Positions 37,317 through 50,352 of a DNA stretch of 64,000 nucleotides are shown here, in pieces; position 1 is the stretch's first letter, and every line of letters begins with the position of its first letter. The stretch lies in NCBI GenBank assembly GCA_034766995.1, contig CM068317.1:29413501-29477500 (forward strand), in the 5' to 3' direction. The notes beneath the pieces are model-generated. The model ran no database searches, was not told the origin of the DNA, and worked only from the letters and a program-made list of their open reading frames with translations. The position numbers and the translations under genes are program-made. The stretch is from Acanthacorydalis orientalis. Lineage: Eukaryota > Arthropoda > Insecta > Megaloptera > Corydalidae.

Positions 37317-40300
37317 ACATTGTACTAATGTATGTTTATAAGTTAGTTTACTACACAATAACGATCTGTATGTCACGAAAGTTTGAACTTTGCTGAAGAA
37401 ATAAATGGTAGTGAAACGTGGCTTGAACTGACAGTGAAAATAATTCCAAAGAACATTGAATTATAGTGTACTTATCATACAATTTGCAATTTAAATATAG
37501 GTTAGAATTATATAAAGCATATACCATCACGCGAGCGACAGTCTGATATACTTTTTCTCATTACGATGTAGCATTAACCGCAAAGATACCAAAATAATGT
37601 AGTAAAAATCTATATTAATTTAAAGTAAATTAAATTACCTCCGGAACAAGATATATTTCATAGCCATATATATATATATATATATATATATTCATTAATC
37701 TCATTTGAATTACAAATTACAAGAGTAATATATATATATATATATATATATATAAAGGGAGAACAGACATTAAATATTCTTTTAAATATCAATTAATGCA
37801 ATTTCGTATTCTACAATTACAGTCAAATTAATTCCAATTGTGTTATAATTTATTGTTATTTATATATTCTCTTTCTTTTTACTTAAAAGTACATTAATAA
37901 AGTATTCACCAAGATATATGAATGTAAAATTATTTCTACTGTTCGAACTCTTCATTTCAAAATGTTTAAGAATATGTTTAAGAACATTTTTATCTAACCA
38001 CTTTTTCTAAAATCGATAAGAAACACTCTTCACAAATGTAGAGAAATGTACGTTCATTTTAAATGTACTAAATGACCTCCGAAATGAGTAGACATGACTG
38101 AATTATTTTAATTATTTATCAATAATTTACATTATATCGAACTGGCTACTCCATAAATTTTTATACTTTATACGCTAACTAAAAAAAATATGTATATAAG
38201 AATGTATGAAGTATTCACTCTAACATATATGTATTTCGGTAATCATAAATAACTGTCAATAACTACCTGAATTCGTACTTATCATCCCTTTCCAAATTTG
38301 TACACATATGAGATATGTTAAGAATCAGATGTAAACATTCACATATACAAAATTACTTCGTCTAATAATTTGTCATTTAACTCTTTTATATTATTGAAGT
38401 ACTCAATAATGAAAGAAGTATGACAGAGATAATGTATATTTTTGTCTGGTGAACATTTCCAAGATATCATAGGTGTAAATATTTTTAAATTTAAATGAAT
38501 ATTTTTATTTTAACAAATATATATTAATTTTTATTTTACAATTAAACAAATATACTGAAAATTGTAACACAATATGTATCAGAATCTACACGAGCAAGTT
38601 AGTCTATTTATTTGTTCAATACAGTACCATAAGAAAAACATCAAAATAGAGTTGTACAGATAAAAGCAGTACGAATATTCAGATTTAGTAATATTTATTC
38701 TTTTTTAGTTTTGGCACTATGATTAAAATCACTTTCACACATGAATTTTTCACTCATACAATGAAATTCACTTCAATCAATGAAAATTTCTCTGGTCAAA
38801 AATGTTCAATGAATAATTATTGATCATTTTTATTTAGTGCTTATAAACATTTAGATAGTGATTCCATCATCAAATGGTGGTTAGATCATCCTCAAAGCGC
38901 TAAGGTACAGACAAAGTTTTCTATATTTTTTTATTGCTTTTGATAATTTTTCTGACAATATAATTACAAATAAAGTATATTTAATAAGCATTAACCAAGA
39001 TTAATAACATTTCTTTTTTATTTTCGAAACCATAAAAAATGATCAAAAATTATTTATTTAACACTTTTGTGATTGTGGCATTAATGAAAAATTCGTCTGT
39101 GAAAGTTTATACTTAATTTCAATAGTTTTCAAAAAATATATCAAGTCACATGTGTAGAAATTGTAATTAAATATTTTATGAATTTTAAAAAAAGTTGCAA
39201 TTGTGTTATATATTAATTTTTAAATTAATTACAATACAAATCTCTATTTATATCATCGAAATCAAGTCAGACATTGATCACTTCAGAGAGAGTCGGATAT
39301 TTTAGTTTTAATAAATACAATAAAACTTTATAGTAAATTCAATCCTACCACTTAATTTTCCAGTATAGAGAGCCCTTTCTCGAGTTAATATCAAACGTAT
39401 AGCTACAAATACTGCCAAGGACTATCTTTCATTAAATAGAGAATTCAGTTACAAAAGAGTTCGTTACACGAAATTTTATTACATAACTGATTAATGTTTC
39501 ATTTACCACAATTAAAATTTTATAAAAAATTTCATACATTTTATTTCAAAAGTCTACACTAAAACAAAGTTTTTTTAAAAAAAGAGAATACAAAAATGAT
39601 CGAAACCAAATGAATAACATGTCATAAAGTTAAAATCTTTTTCTTAGAATTTTCCACTTTTTGTGTATTTAAATTTGTGTATTATTAAACCTACTTTTTT
39701 AATATGCTACTCTAAAATATACAAATTATTCTCATCTGAAATTACAACCTTTACTTATACTTAAACAATATAAACTTTTTCGTTTATTTGGTTACACATA
39801 CTTCAGAAATTAAAACCTTAAAAACTTTACGATACATTAATAGTTGTTAAAATGTTTTTACTTGTGGATTTTATACTTTACATTATAAAAAGTAAATTTA
39901 CATAAAGCTTGTTAGACGAGAAACGTACTGACAGCGATACGAAAAAAAATGATAAATATTAAAATATGAAAATGTGTACCATGACTAGCGTTTCTTTGAC
40001 TGAGAGAAAGTTTCAAAGTTCAAGTTCTAGGCCAGTTATTTATTCGTACATCGTCGTTCATTTTTAGATTACATAATGTTATTTACGTAATGAAAAATTA
40101 AATGAATTAGATAATTCACATACGGTGAGAAATCTGTCAATAAACCAAAATTTACCATAATGACAGTATTTAAATATCTCTCTATCATTATAATAATTGA
40201 CACGCAAATATAAAAACTGATAATTTAAATGTCATAAACGTCAACCATATTTTACATGTTTATTGACCTTAAATCAAAAATATTGACTTAAAAGCATTTT

Positions 40301-40360
40301 TATGGATTTATCCATTTAATTTTTTATTAATATAAATACTAAATAACAGATCAGAACAAA

Positions 40361-40363
<3 letters not shown>
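37188..40363. other. AT-rich stretch upstream of CDKL
   Basis: No gene seen. (TA)n tracts lie at about 37236-37258, 37275-37312, 37669-37690 and 37730-37754. A foldback-family copy lies at 38714-39115. It may be part of a long first intron of CDKL. Confidence 0.5.
38714..39115. repeat. Foldback repeat family, copy F
   Basis: The left arm is well kept: GCACTATGATTAAAATCACT, TTTTTCACTCATACAATG, TCTGGTCAAAAATGTTCAAT, AATTATTGATCATTTTT, GATTCCATCATC and AAAGCGCTAAGGTACAG. The right arm (about 39028-39115) is shorter, with AAAAATTATTTATTTAACAC, TTGTGATTGTGGCATTAATG and AATTCGTCTGTGAAAG. Confidence 0.65.

Positions 40364-40435
<72 letters not shown>
40364..40435. repeat. (TA)n microsatellite, 72 bp
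   Basis: About 36 uninterrupted TA units. Confidence 0.97.
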
Positions 40436-40440
<5 letters not shown>

Positions 40441-40959
40441 TTATATTCAAAGAAAATATTTTTGTATGAACTTATCGTATTTTTTGAATAGAATCCATTT
40501 CAAATATTAAAAATAAAGTATTTATTAAAAATAAACTTTAAAGTATTACTTTTTTTATAACTTCATACCTAAATAAAAACAATTTTGCTATAAACGGGAA
40601 TAATATTCAAATGGTTTCACATTTAACGATTTTTTCGAAATCAAGCTTCACACGAATGCAATCACATTCTTTTAAAAATAAACGTACGTTAGCAAGTAAC
40701 TTCATCTCTCAAAATGAAAAGAAAGAAACACGTCAAGCCTTATTTCTTTCAAAGATTTGATATCTCTTCATCTTAAAGGAAATTGCGAGCGAATCTTTTA
40801 TATTCTTCTTTTCTTATCTACCACGAAACGAATTCCATGCAAGTTTAATAGGTTTTATTGTAAAATTTAATCTACGTGCCACATCACAGAAATGCACCAG
40901 GAAAGAAAAAATCTCGGCAGTTATTATTATACATGTACATCCATACTGTGTGTTTATAC

Positions 40960-41001
40960 ACACACACGCATATAAATACATACGTGTATATATATATATA
41001 A

Positions 41002-41051
<50 letters not shown>

Positions 41052-41073
41052 ATATATATATATATGTATATAC
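40960..41073. repeat. Compound (CA)n(TA)n(TG)n microsatellite
   Basis: Alternating CA, TA and TG runs abut the start of the dispersed repeat at 41073. Confidence 0.92.
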
Positions 41074-41585
41074 ACACTCCCCGACGCGTAGATTCTTCAT
41101 ACTTAGACTCGTATTTACGAACTTTAGTAAATTAAATGCCGGTTTAAAATTCATCATAAACATTTAATGAACATTTACTTATTATAAACATTTAATTAAC
41201 AGATACAAATTTTCTATATGCAAAGCTAATTTTACTTTGAGGGCAAATAGTGCATCAAAGTAAACTCGTCTTGATGTATGTATATCAATTTTTTATTTGT
41301 GCTTTTATTTATTTTCTGTGCAGTAATTACGTGTCACCCGAAGTTTGCTTGAATTCTCTAGCAAGGTTTGCATCTACAACGCATATTGAAATTAATGATA
41401 TACAGATGTACAATTCTCACAACGGTAATTCTCATTACATGATTTTTGCGTATGTGCCTTTACAATATTTAGTCTTAAGCATGACTTTATTGTTGAGTAC
41501 ACATGACACTAATGTAGAGTTGATCCGACATACGTGTTTTGACTCATGTAATATTCTGTGGAACGATACACCTACATAAATGTAC
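41073..41585 (+). repeat. Dispersed repeat, copy 1
   Basis: It matches the inverted copy at 46041-46340. Shared blocks are CTCCCCGACG, a TTTAAAATTCATCATAAACA segment continuing TTTAATGAACATTTACTTAT, CAGATACAAATTTTCT, a TTTTACTTT hairpin region, and at the far end TGTAATATTCTGTGGAACGA followed by ACACCTAC. Copy 1 has about 240 bp of extra DNA between the hairpin and the far end. Its 109-codon open frame is not conserved in copy 2. A mobile or duplicated element is likely; the family is unknown. Confidence 0.75.
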
Positions 41586-41603
41586 GTGGACACGGACACA
41601 CAC

Positions 41604-41604
41604 G

Positions 41605-41667
<63 letters not shown>

Positions 41668-41680
41668 ATGTATATATATA
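41604..41680. repeat. (TA)n microsatellite
   Basis: ACAC and GCAC edges surround about 30 TA units. It ends with GTGTATGTATATATATACAC. Confidence 0.95.
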
Positions 41681-42289
41681 CACGAACACTCCTGTATTCT
41701 GTATTATTATTAGATCAATGTACGTGTAATCATTAACTTTTTCATTTAATTTTTATTTTTGCATATCAATTATTTCTTTTACTTAAATAAGCATTCAAAA
41801 ATGTTTTTCTAACAAAATATTATTCACGAATATCTGATTCGAACTTAAAATAGATTTCTTATCAGTACAATATGCTACCTAATAAATGATGATTATTTCA
41901 AAAATCGGCTATGAAAATGACTTTTAAAAAAATATATATTTATGGAATTATAACTCAATTATGTGTTTGCTTTCATGTATTTTCAGGAGGACTAACGATA
42001 AATATGAACATAAATATACAACAGACTATCATCAAGAAGGTTTTGTAGTATTCACAAATTCAAATTGGTCAACGAATTACTTTATAACTTTACATACAAA
42101 TACATATACATGTATGGAAATATACATATATATATATATAATTTTTTTTCAAAAAATATATAAACTGTAATGTCAATTTTTTTAAGTAATTTTTGTAATC
42201 TTTTAATCTGCACGTCATTTTACAATTTGCATTAAAAACGCGCTATAAGTACTTTAGCTCAGGTTAAAATCTAAGATTTCATGACATAG

Positions 42290-42351
42290 CGTATATATAT
42301 ATATATTTTCTCTCTTCATCCCACTTATCTATCCTGCCCCTCTCTGTCTTT

Positions 42352-42394
<43 letters not shown>

Positions 42395-42395
42395 A
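42290..42395. repeat. Two (TA)n tracts around a CT-rich segment
   Basis: (TA)n at about 42291-42306 and 42354-42384 flank about 45 bp rich in CTCT and CCCT. 42140-42290 and 42400-42920 show nothing recognisable. Confidence 0.85.
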
Positions 42396-42927
42396 GTATT
42401 TATGTGTGTACAAAAATTTTGAAAAATATCACATTTCAGCTCAAATTTTTAATTGTGTTTTCCAGCACAACTTTTGCTGATATCTTTAGGAACATTTTTC
42501 CTAAACGGTTTGTGTGGTATTTTTTTTAAGTTTCAGTTTAATAATTAACCTTATCAAGTTAAAATTATTTAACCATTGCTCAATAAATTATTCACGAATA
42601 TATGTTCTAAAATGAGTACAATCTTATAAAGTACACTAGTGTTAAAAATAAATCTGATTCATACTAAAAGGAAAAACTTTTCAGATTAAAATATTTTTTC
42701 AGTCGAAATAAATACACGTTACACTTTGACTTTTATTATTTTTAGACATAATCAATATTTTTGATTATAAATGTATGAACTTTATTGTACGTGTATGAAC
42801 CAAATGTTATACATTTGTGAATGTTTGTATGCACTACATCACATAAATGAGTACATTTATTATATCAAGTATAAAAATCAACGATGTTTTTAATGTCTCT
42901 AAAAAAATACTGAATTCATGTAAATAT

Positions 42928-42930
<3 letters not shown>

Positions 42931-42985
<55 letters not shown>
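42931..42985. repeat. (TA)n microsatellite
   Basis: About 27 uninterrupted TA units. Confidence 0.96.
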
Positions 42986-42992
<7 letters not shown>

Positions 42993-43481
42993 GTTATTAG
43001 AATATTTAATCTTCAAAACAAACAACGAAATGTTTGTATTCAAAGGTAAGAAAAACAACCAATACAAATAAAATCAATAAATTATACAATAAGTGTGTTT
43101 ACTATAAGTGTTTTTTTTTAGTTTATTTTGTAAATATATTATATACAAACAATAAAACGAAAAAGTTACAAATAAAAATACCACTACAGAAAAATATTAT
43201 TTTTTTTCTAAAGATAAAAATATTTAACACAAAAAAGTAAAAAAGTGTATTTTTTCCTATGACATAAAATATTAAAAAAATATAATATAGATATCAAAAC
43301 TTTCCTCAGTTCTGTTCTATATTTAACATTTTTTTTACTCTGGGCATATATGAAAGTATCTCATTACATATTTATTCATACAATTACCCTTTTTATGTAT
43401 GTATGTATGTGTACATATATATACATATATATATATATATAAACACATGATACTTTCAAACAAAAAAAAACAGCGTCCAAT

Positions 43482-43634
43482 ATACTGGGATTCCTTCAGT
43501 ATCGGTACGTTTCGTACCAGTCAAAATTCGAACATTTGCACGAAAATTGCCGAACATTCACTTATGTATATCCGCCATCATGAAATTGTATTGAGCTGTA
43601 TTATTACACAGTAATGTGCGGAAAATCCCAGTAT
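43482..43634. mobile_element. Small foldback MITE-like element, 153 bp
   Basis: Perfect 11-bp inverted repeats ATACTGGGATT (43482-43492) and AATCCCAGTAT (43624-43634) bound a segment richer in GC than its flanks. Inside is a perfect hairpin GGTACG-TTT-CGTACC at about 43504-43518. It has no open frame. The superfamily is not determined. TA may be the target duplication. Confidence 0.6.
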
Positions 43635-44022
43635 TTGACTTTATATCTAACATTATAGTTATAAAATTTTAATTGTTCTACTTTATACTCTTTACATATG
43701 TCAATTATACACAAAAGTCATATACATAAAAATAAGCCAATTTTACAATATACATTTGACAAGAAATATACGGACTTTAACATGTGATTGTTGTTTTAAC
43801 CAAAATGAAACGATAAACACTTGAAATCTTAGATTCTAAACATTTTCTATAAAAGGCCACATATGTAAACATAATATAAATATAAATAAAATTAAAAAAA
43901 AAAATAATTTACATTTAATTTAATTCAATAAATTAAATTAAATTCATAGGTCCTCGTACCTCGCACTCAACACCCCTGAAGCGTTTAACGCTGGCACAAC
44001 AACGAAATGATAATATGAATAA

Positions 44023-44032
44023 ATATATATAC

Positions 44033-44122
<90 letters not shown>
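44023..44122. repeat. (TA)n microsatellite, about 100 bp
   Basis: Starts with two ACATATATAT interruptions, then about 40 uninterrupted TA units. Confidence 0.96.
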
Positions 44123-44125
<3 letters not shown>

Positions 44126-44168
44126 CGACAATCGAGGCGGAAGTTCAAAGAAATATTTAAAGAACATT

Positions 44169-44196
44169 ATTCATCTGTAATATTTTACAGATGAAT
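44169..44196. repeat. Perfect 12-bp stem hairpin
   Basis: ATTCATCTGTAA, loop TATT, TTACAGATGAAT. All 12 positions pair. It lies 46 bp from the preceding (TA)n tract. Too short for a typical miRNA precursor. Confidence 0.85.
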
Positions 44197-44705
44197 TTTT
44201 GCAAAACATAAATAATTTTGATACCGCACTACTAATAAAATGCTCAAATAAAGGAACCATGTATTATTTGCTATATATTATTTCTCTAAAAGGGAACAGA
44301 TATATACAAATATAGAATCAACATATTAAACCAGTAAATTAATACTTATGTACTAAAAATCAAATTACCTAATAATACGCATACAAACTCCTTAAAAATG
44401 TGTCTACTATCAGTATCAAACTATCTGTAAATAATACAAACGCTGAAATCGGCTTTAACGAATAACTGCAAATATCACTACTATTAAGTATCAAAGAGAA
44501 AATTAAATAATAAAAATAAAAATACCAACAGATTTAGCTTTATTATGAAAGTACACGTCGATCGTTGAAAATTCAGTTTAATTAATTCTGGGTGAGGATA
44601 GGTGATTATCTTTCACTAGATACTTCAACTCATACTCTTTCACTAGATGCTGCAACGAAGAGCATATAGTGCACGATATAACACTAGATCTTGACCTATT
44701 ATATA

Positions 44706-45853
44706 CAGTCGAGTCTCTTTTTACGCATATCTTTTTAATGAAGTGCATATTTCATGCAAATTCGAGGTTTCCCCGTTGTAGATACATATATGAGCTGCAC
44801 GTCATTTAAAAAATTAAATTTAAATTATTATATTTTTTAATTTATTTTTTTTATTTTCGACTGTTTAAATCATGTTGTATCTACTATCGCTGAAATAAGA
44901 CCACAAACTTTAAATGCCTGCAGGAAATCAGCTTGGGCTGAGTGTGTTGCAAACAGAGCAACCATTCAAACATCGACATTATCAGCTGAAATCATTACTT
45001 TGGCACTTGAAATTGTTGGAGAAAGTTTTGGTGCCTTTAGCCAGAATGATATCGACAAATTTCTTGTGTATCATATGCCTTAAGTGACGATGATTTATTG
45101 ATATAACTTTAAATATCGTCGAAGATCGAAGAAAACGATAGTGAAGTGGAAGAAAAATCTGTCCCCTCACTGCAAATATAATTCGAGAACGTGTTCAACT
45201 TTGCAATAATTTGAAAAATCATTTTCTTGTTCACAATACAAATTCTGAACCAGCCTTCAAATTCCAACGTGAGCTGAAGAATTGTATGTCTGAATAGCGC
45301 GAACTGCATAAAAAATTAATGAAATCATCATCGCAAAGTTTAATCACTTACATTAAAGGAAACAAATCGACACAGAACGAGGGTGAAGTTGACGTTAATT
45401 CTGTTTATGAAGAACCATTGTCTTTACTATGTCCAACCTGATGCACTGACTTTCTCTTCTAGTGATGGAAGTGATTTCACGCCAGTTCGCAAATGGTGTC
45501 GAACATTGTCAGATAGCGATGAAAATTCTAATGAAAAAATTTGAATAAAATTGAACTGTTACTTTTCAATAAAATTAAATGAATAATGTTTTAAAACAAA
45601 CGTATTTTAAGTTTTATATCGATTTCGTTCAAATTTTCGAAGGATTTTTTAGATGTTCATATTTTCCTGAATTTTCATAAACTTTTCTATGCGACTTTGA
45701 ATGTATTTTAACTCATTGCTTTGGTTTTATGTGGTTTTAGAAAATTATGGAACGTATCCTTAATTTTTCATGGTAAGTTATGTCTTTTTTGTGCGAATTT
45801 TTTATATTCGGTTTTCTGTGAAACGAATCTATAGAATAAAAAAAAATTGACTG
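44706..45853 (+). mobile_element. Tigger/pogo-like element, internally deleted
   Basis: The ends read CAGTCGAGTCTCTTTTTA (from 44706) and, inverted, CAGTCAATTTTTTTTTAT (to 45853), each flanked by TA, as expected for the pogo/Tigger group with TA target duplication. Subterminal AATTCGAGGTTTCC and GATTCGTTTCACAG are also loosely inverted. Between them is the C-terminal part of a Tigger/Jerky-type transposase. At 1148 bp it is shorter than a full element (about 2.5 kb) and lacks the DNA-binding half. Confidence 0.75.
44880..45545 (+). pseudogene. Tigger/Jerky-type transposase remnant
   Basis: On the plus strand one frame reads TIAEIRPQTLNACRKSAWAE, then ALEIVGESFGAFSQNDIDKF up to a stop near 45080. 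Another frame reads RVQLCNNLKNHFLVHNT, EPAFKFQRELKNCMSE, stop, RELHKKLMKSSSQSLITYIK. The second block matches the conserved C-terminus of Tigger/Jerky proteins (a short LxNxxxHFL motif, then KFQRELKxxxxxYRELxKxL), with a stop in place of the usual Tyr. The CENP-B-like helix-turn-helix domains and most of the DDE domain are absent. Frames change and stops occur, so it is dead. Confidence 0.75.
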
Positions 45854-46040
45854 TACTTATTCTTAACAAATTTAATAAAAATGTCACATGGTAAAAGTTA
45901 TTGTTATATTATTTACATACAATAAAAATTTCAGACCATGCTCACAATCTTTCCTCTAAATATTGCAACTGGATTTCTGTAGTTATACTTAAGTTATGTA
46001 GTAATGCTTAATGCAATAGAACTACGGACGCTCTTGACAT
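45854..46040. other. Short gap, nothing recognised
   Basis: AT-rich sequence between the Tigger-like element and the second dispersed-repeat copy. GTTATTGTTATA and similar strings are present, but there is no feature. Confidence 0.4.
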
Positions 46041-46340
46041 ACGTAGGTGGATCGTTCCACAGAATATTACATAAATCAAAATATATATATATATATGTTA
46101 TCATATCCTACACTAGTGTTATGTATATACATACATGAAGCCGATTTTACTTTGATATACCATTTCCCATTAAGGTAAAATTGGCTTCACGTACAGAAAA
46201 TTTGTATCTGTTGATTTAATGTTTATGATAAGTAAATGTTCATTAAATGTTTATGATGAATTTTAAACCAAAATTTAATTTACCAAAGTACATAAATACA
46301 AGTCTATGTATATATAATATACGTCGGGGAATGTCTGTGG
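46041..46340 (-). repeat. Dispersed repeat, copy 2 (inverted)
   Basis: It is the inverse of the 41073 repeat. It starts CGTAGGTGGATCGTTCCACA, contains a (TA)n tract (46080-46096), a strong hairpin at 46136-46189 and the shared AGTAAATGTTCATTAAATG block, and ends at CGTCGGGGAATG. The hairpin arms TGAAGCCGATTTTACTTT and AAGGTAAAATTGGCTTCA pair at 16 of 18 positions. Confidence 0.75.
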
Positions 46341-48865
46341 TCGTATTCATAATCTTATTCTTAATGAATTCAATAAGCATGACTAGATCTAACAGTATAT
46401 TAGGAACTACTAGCTAGTGAAACAGAGTTGCAGTATTTAGTGAAGCATTATGAACTATTATACTATTGATCTCTATGACAATAAAATAACATAAACATTA
46501 TTTTAGCAAAAAAAGATATGCGCTATTTACCTTTTTAACTATTGATACGGAAATAAGAAAATAAAATAATATGGGATTAAAAACTCGTTTATATAACGAT
46601 AAACCTGGCCATTATTGATTCGTTATGATTTGATTGAATTCAATAAACGTTTAGAATTTATTTTATTTTACACAACTATCAAGCTTGAAACTTATCATCT
46701 TTTCTTAGAAAAAGATGGTATATATAGAAATTTTGAATCCGAATTCAGACACACTAGTCAACAATATGTAAAAATCATAAATTAACTATTCTAGTGGACA
46801 AGTTTTTCAATGTTATCAGTATAGAGTATTTCAATTATCATAAAAAACTAGGCAGTTAACATAGTTAAACATTTCAAAATGACTTGTAATTGTGTTGCTT
46901 TACATATTTTACACGTCTGAACTTCTACTGAAAAGGTTCGTATATAAAAACTAAATTATATGTAATTTTATAATATTTTCACTATATATACACTCATTCT
47001 GTTCCAATTTAAAATATAAATACATTCTAGATTACATTAAAAGTGTCTGAAAGTTAAACCATTATATAAATGCAAGACAAAATATTCGTTTTCATATAAG
47101 ATTTATTTTTCATACATGTATTTTCACTCAACAAACCATAAGCATTTTTCTGATAAAACAATGTTCAATAAATTATTATTGATAATTTTGATTTGAACGT
47201 GAGATGATACCATCATCTTCAGAGCACAAAGATACAGAAAAATCTATACCTAAGAAACCTATTGCGTTTTGTGATTAATTTTTATTCTATATCTTAGTTT
47301 ATTAAATACTTTATTTTAAATTTAAAGTTTATATACTTGAGTTCTTATAACTTAAAGTTTAATCCATTAACATTGTGCCCAAAAAGTACACATACAGGTT
47401 CGATGGAGTTCCGACATTATTTCAAAAAAAATTGTTTATTGTTATAAAAATTTGACGATCTATTTGGAAACATTAACGGAACTGTATCGATTCTGTATGT
47501 ATATTTTTCAGACACATTGTAAAAAAAACAACGTTCCAAGTATGGATTAAGGTTGAGTATTAATATTGATACTTAATACAATTCATTTCTCATTAGATAA
47601 ACGACTACTGTCGTCAACGTGAACGATAAACTGACTCTTCGACAAAGAATATTTAATTTATTATATTCAATTTGAAAATTAACACGCTAGTGTCAGTATG
47701 AAGTTCTATTTATTAATGAATTTAAAAAATCTTACTAACAGAAACTAGAAGATTTTTAGTAGAAATACAAAATTATTCTATTAGCAGGTAAAACTTATAA
47801 AGTAAAAAGAGTGCTAATACTCAATACTAGTCCAAGTACTGTTGATACAACAGAATATTAAAAGAATGTATTAGAACGTCAAGATGTTGACTTGATCATA
47901 AACAATGAAGGTAAGGATTATATTGAAAATGAAAGAAAAATATTTGATGATGATCTCTATAATGAATCTTTGGAAATTATTTAACAAAACAAAAATATGT
48001 TCGTGAAAATATCCAAACGAAGAAAGATCACTAAGTTAATAAACGTTCATTTCATCAAATGTTAGTAAATTTACGTTCTAAAAAGAATTAGAAATTATAA
48101 TCAAATAATGAAATTACTGTTTCAAACGTATTTTTTATTATTATCTAGTTTTATAAAATAGAATTGACTTAACAGCCTTATGCCAATTAGTGTTAAAAAC
48201 AGATAATTACTAAGTAAAATATCAACATAACCACATGTGTTTTTAAAACAATTATTAAAAAAAATGAAAAAATCTGAAGTTATATGACTCAAATTTATTC
48301 TTTTTATAACATATTCTTTTTTATATATATATGCATTGTAAAAAGTTGCTATGAATTATAGATTTTTTCAATTAAATGTATTGTATATTTAATTAAAAAA
48401 GTCTAAATTATCAATTTTTATTAAGTGTAGGAAACTCGTAAGTTCTATTCTACCAACTATAAACGTTACAATTGCCCAGTAATAAAGTATTTCTCTATTG
48501 AATATGTTCTTATTGATAAATGGGTCATACATAGTAAAATAAACAAATTATGAAGAAGAGATACAAAATAAGGTTTAATGGTAATTTGACATCGGTTAAA
48601 TAATCAATCATCAAATAATTCATAGACTTTTTGCAGAATGTAGTTATAAAGAAAGCGCTTCATTTCATATTTGTATTTATAAAACTTAAATTTTTATAGT
48701 TTTTGTATTTTGGTATCAAATTTAATGTTATTAATTATTCATTCAAAAAATGTAAGGTTTTTATAGATGGTATACTTTGATTATTTACATTATTATTAAG
48801 AAAGTAATGTTTTAAAAAAACTAAGTTATAAACGTAATATACGACTGATCATTTTACTCTAAAAA

Positions 48866-48868
<3 letters not shown>
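46341..48868. other. AT-rich stretch, one foldback copy
   Basis: No gene seen. 47500-48060 has scattered open segments without a recognisable domain. A foldback-family arm lies at 47120-47262. Confidence 0.45.
47120..47262. repeat. Foldback repeat family, copy G (one arm)
   Basis: TTTTCACTCAACAAACCATA, TTTTTCTGATAAAACAATG, TTCAATAAATTATTATTGAT, ACCATCATC and AGATACAGAAAAAT in family order. No facing arm is visible. Confidence 0.6.
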
Positions 48869-48947
<79 letters not shown>

Positions 48948-48956
48948 TTATATATA
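48869..48956. repeat. (TA)n microsatellite, 88 bp
   Basis: Two pure TA blocks separated by a single CATA interruption. Confidence 0.96.
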
Positions 48957-50293
48957 CCATACATACTACTAAACATTTTTTTTCTATAAATCTATCATCT
49001 TTAGAGTGTAAACAAGTGAAACTAAGATAGTAACGTACGTACGTAGTAACATACGTTTTCTTATTATGCATTTGTTGAAAATTTTAGTTGATACATGTAT
49101 AAAAGATAAGAACAAATAAATGTCTCATAATGTGTTAGAATAATAACAAAATTCATCAGTACCAATAAATTAATACATTTTTATTTATGAGCGAAATAGA
49201 GATTTGACATTTCTTTAAATATTAAATTTTGTATTTTGTCTTAAATAAATAATTTTAATCTTCAACACTGCATTTATTACTTGTTTTACTTATAAAAATA
49301 TTTATATGGATACAGTAAAAAAAAGGTGAAACTGTATTTAGTTATGAAATCTTGTAAAATTGTTCTTTACAACTAATTTTTTATATATATTTATTGACAA
49401 CCTTATAAATATGACAGAGAAAAATAAACAATATTTGCTGTTTTTATTTGGAAAAAAATATACGACCTTATACAGAATATTATTAGTCTATGTATGAAAT
49501 GCCTATAATTGAATATATAATATTCTTATAATTTCAATTAGTCAATGTTACTTATCAATTTTTATTCAATGTAAAAAAGAATTATATGTATTACTTACTA
49601 AAATGTAAATAAATTGCAACATGCACAGATTTTCAATATATTTAACTATTTTTTTATATTTTACACCAAACAATATTTTACAAGAAAATAACTGTGTGCA
49701 ACTTGTTATTTTTTTAAATAAAATAATTTAAAAACTATATTATTACTATATATATGAGTTAATTCATATCACTATTCTCTCAATGATAGCAAACAATAGT
49801 CATGATTTCATTTTCCGCATTATGCAAATAAAAATCATATTAGCCAAACAAATCAATAAATCTTATATACGAGTGCGCCCTCGTCTGACATTTAAATTAT
49901 TGCTACGTTTCGTGAGTTTCCATATCAAACAAGCATGATGATGCGCTCGGCTTCTGATTGGAATCGATGAGTTTTATTTACTGTTCCTACATGGAATTTG
50001 CAATAAGTATTTCTATATAATACTGTTGAAGTTAGGCTCGTTTTTCGATCGAGTCGATAAAAATTTATTGTAACTCACATGAACTTAAACCGATCAAACA
50101 AGAATATAAAATTATCGAAACATCTAAAAAACAATAGTTTATGAAAAAGAAGTACCGATTTATAATTTAAAAAAATTCTATTCTGAACATGAAATTTATG
50201 AGTTTTTTTACAAATTAATTTCACTGTTATGTTATTCTATAATGATTAAAATCTATCTATACCTTTTATTTTCTGTAAGTTTATAAAAACGAC

Positions 50294-50296
<3 letters not shown>
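48957..50296. other. AT-rich stretch with one CpG-richer patch
   Basis: No gene seen. About 49870-50065 is richer in CpG (GAGTGCGCCCTCG, GCGCTCGGCTTCTGATTGG, TTTTTCGATCGAGTCGAT) and contains an inverted CCAAT box (ATTGG) beside ATCGATG. It could be a promoter or a decayed element. Confidence 0.35.

Positions 50297-50297
<1 letters not shown>

Positions 50298-50350
<53 letters not shown>
50298..50350. repeat. (TA)n microsatellite
   Basis: About 26 uninterrupted TA units. Confidence 0.96.

Positions 50351-50352
<2 letters not shown>

Noticed and set aside
41250..41579. A 109-codon open frame with Cys and membrane-like segments
   Set aside because: It lies in the dispersed repeat, and the homologous copy at 46 kb does not keep the frame.
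44982..45309. Minus-strand open frames in the Tigger-like element
   Set aside because: They are antisense to recognisable transposase sequence on the plus strand.
47500..48060. Scattered open segments that might be a decayed gene
   Set aside because: Stops occur every 10-40 codons in all frames and no domain is recognisable.
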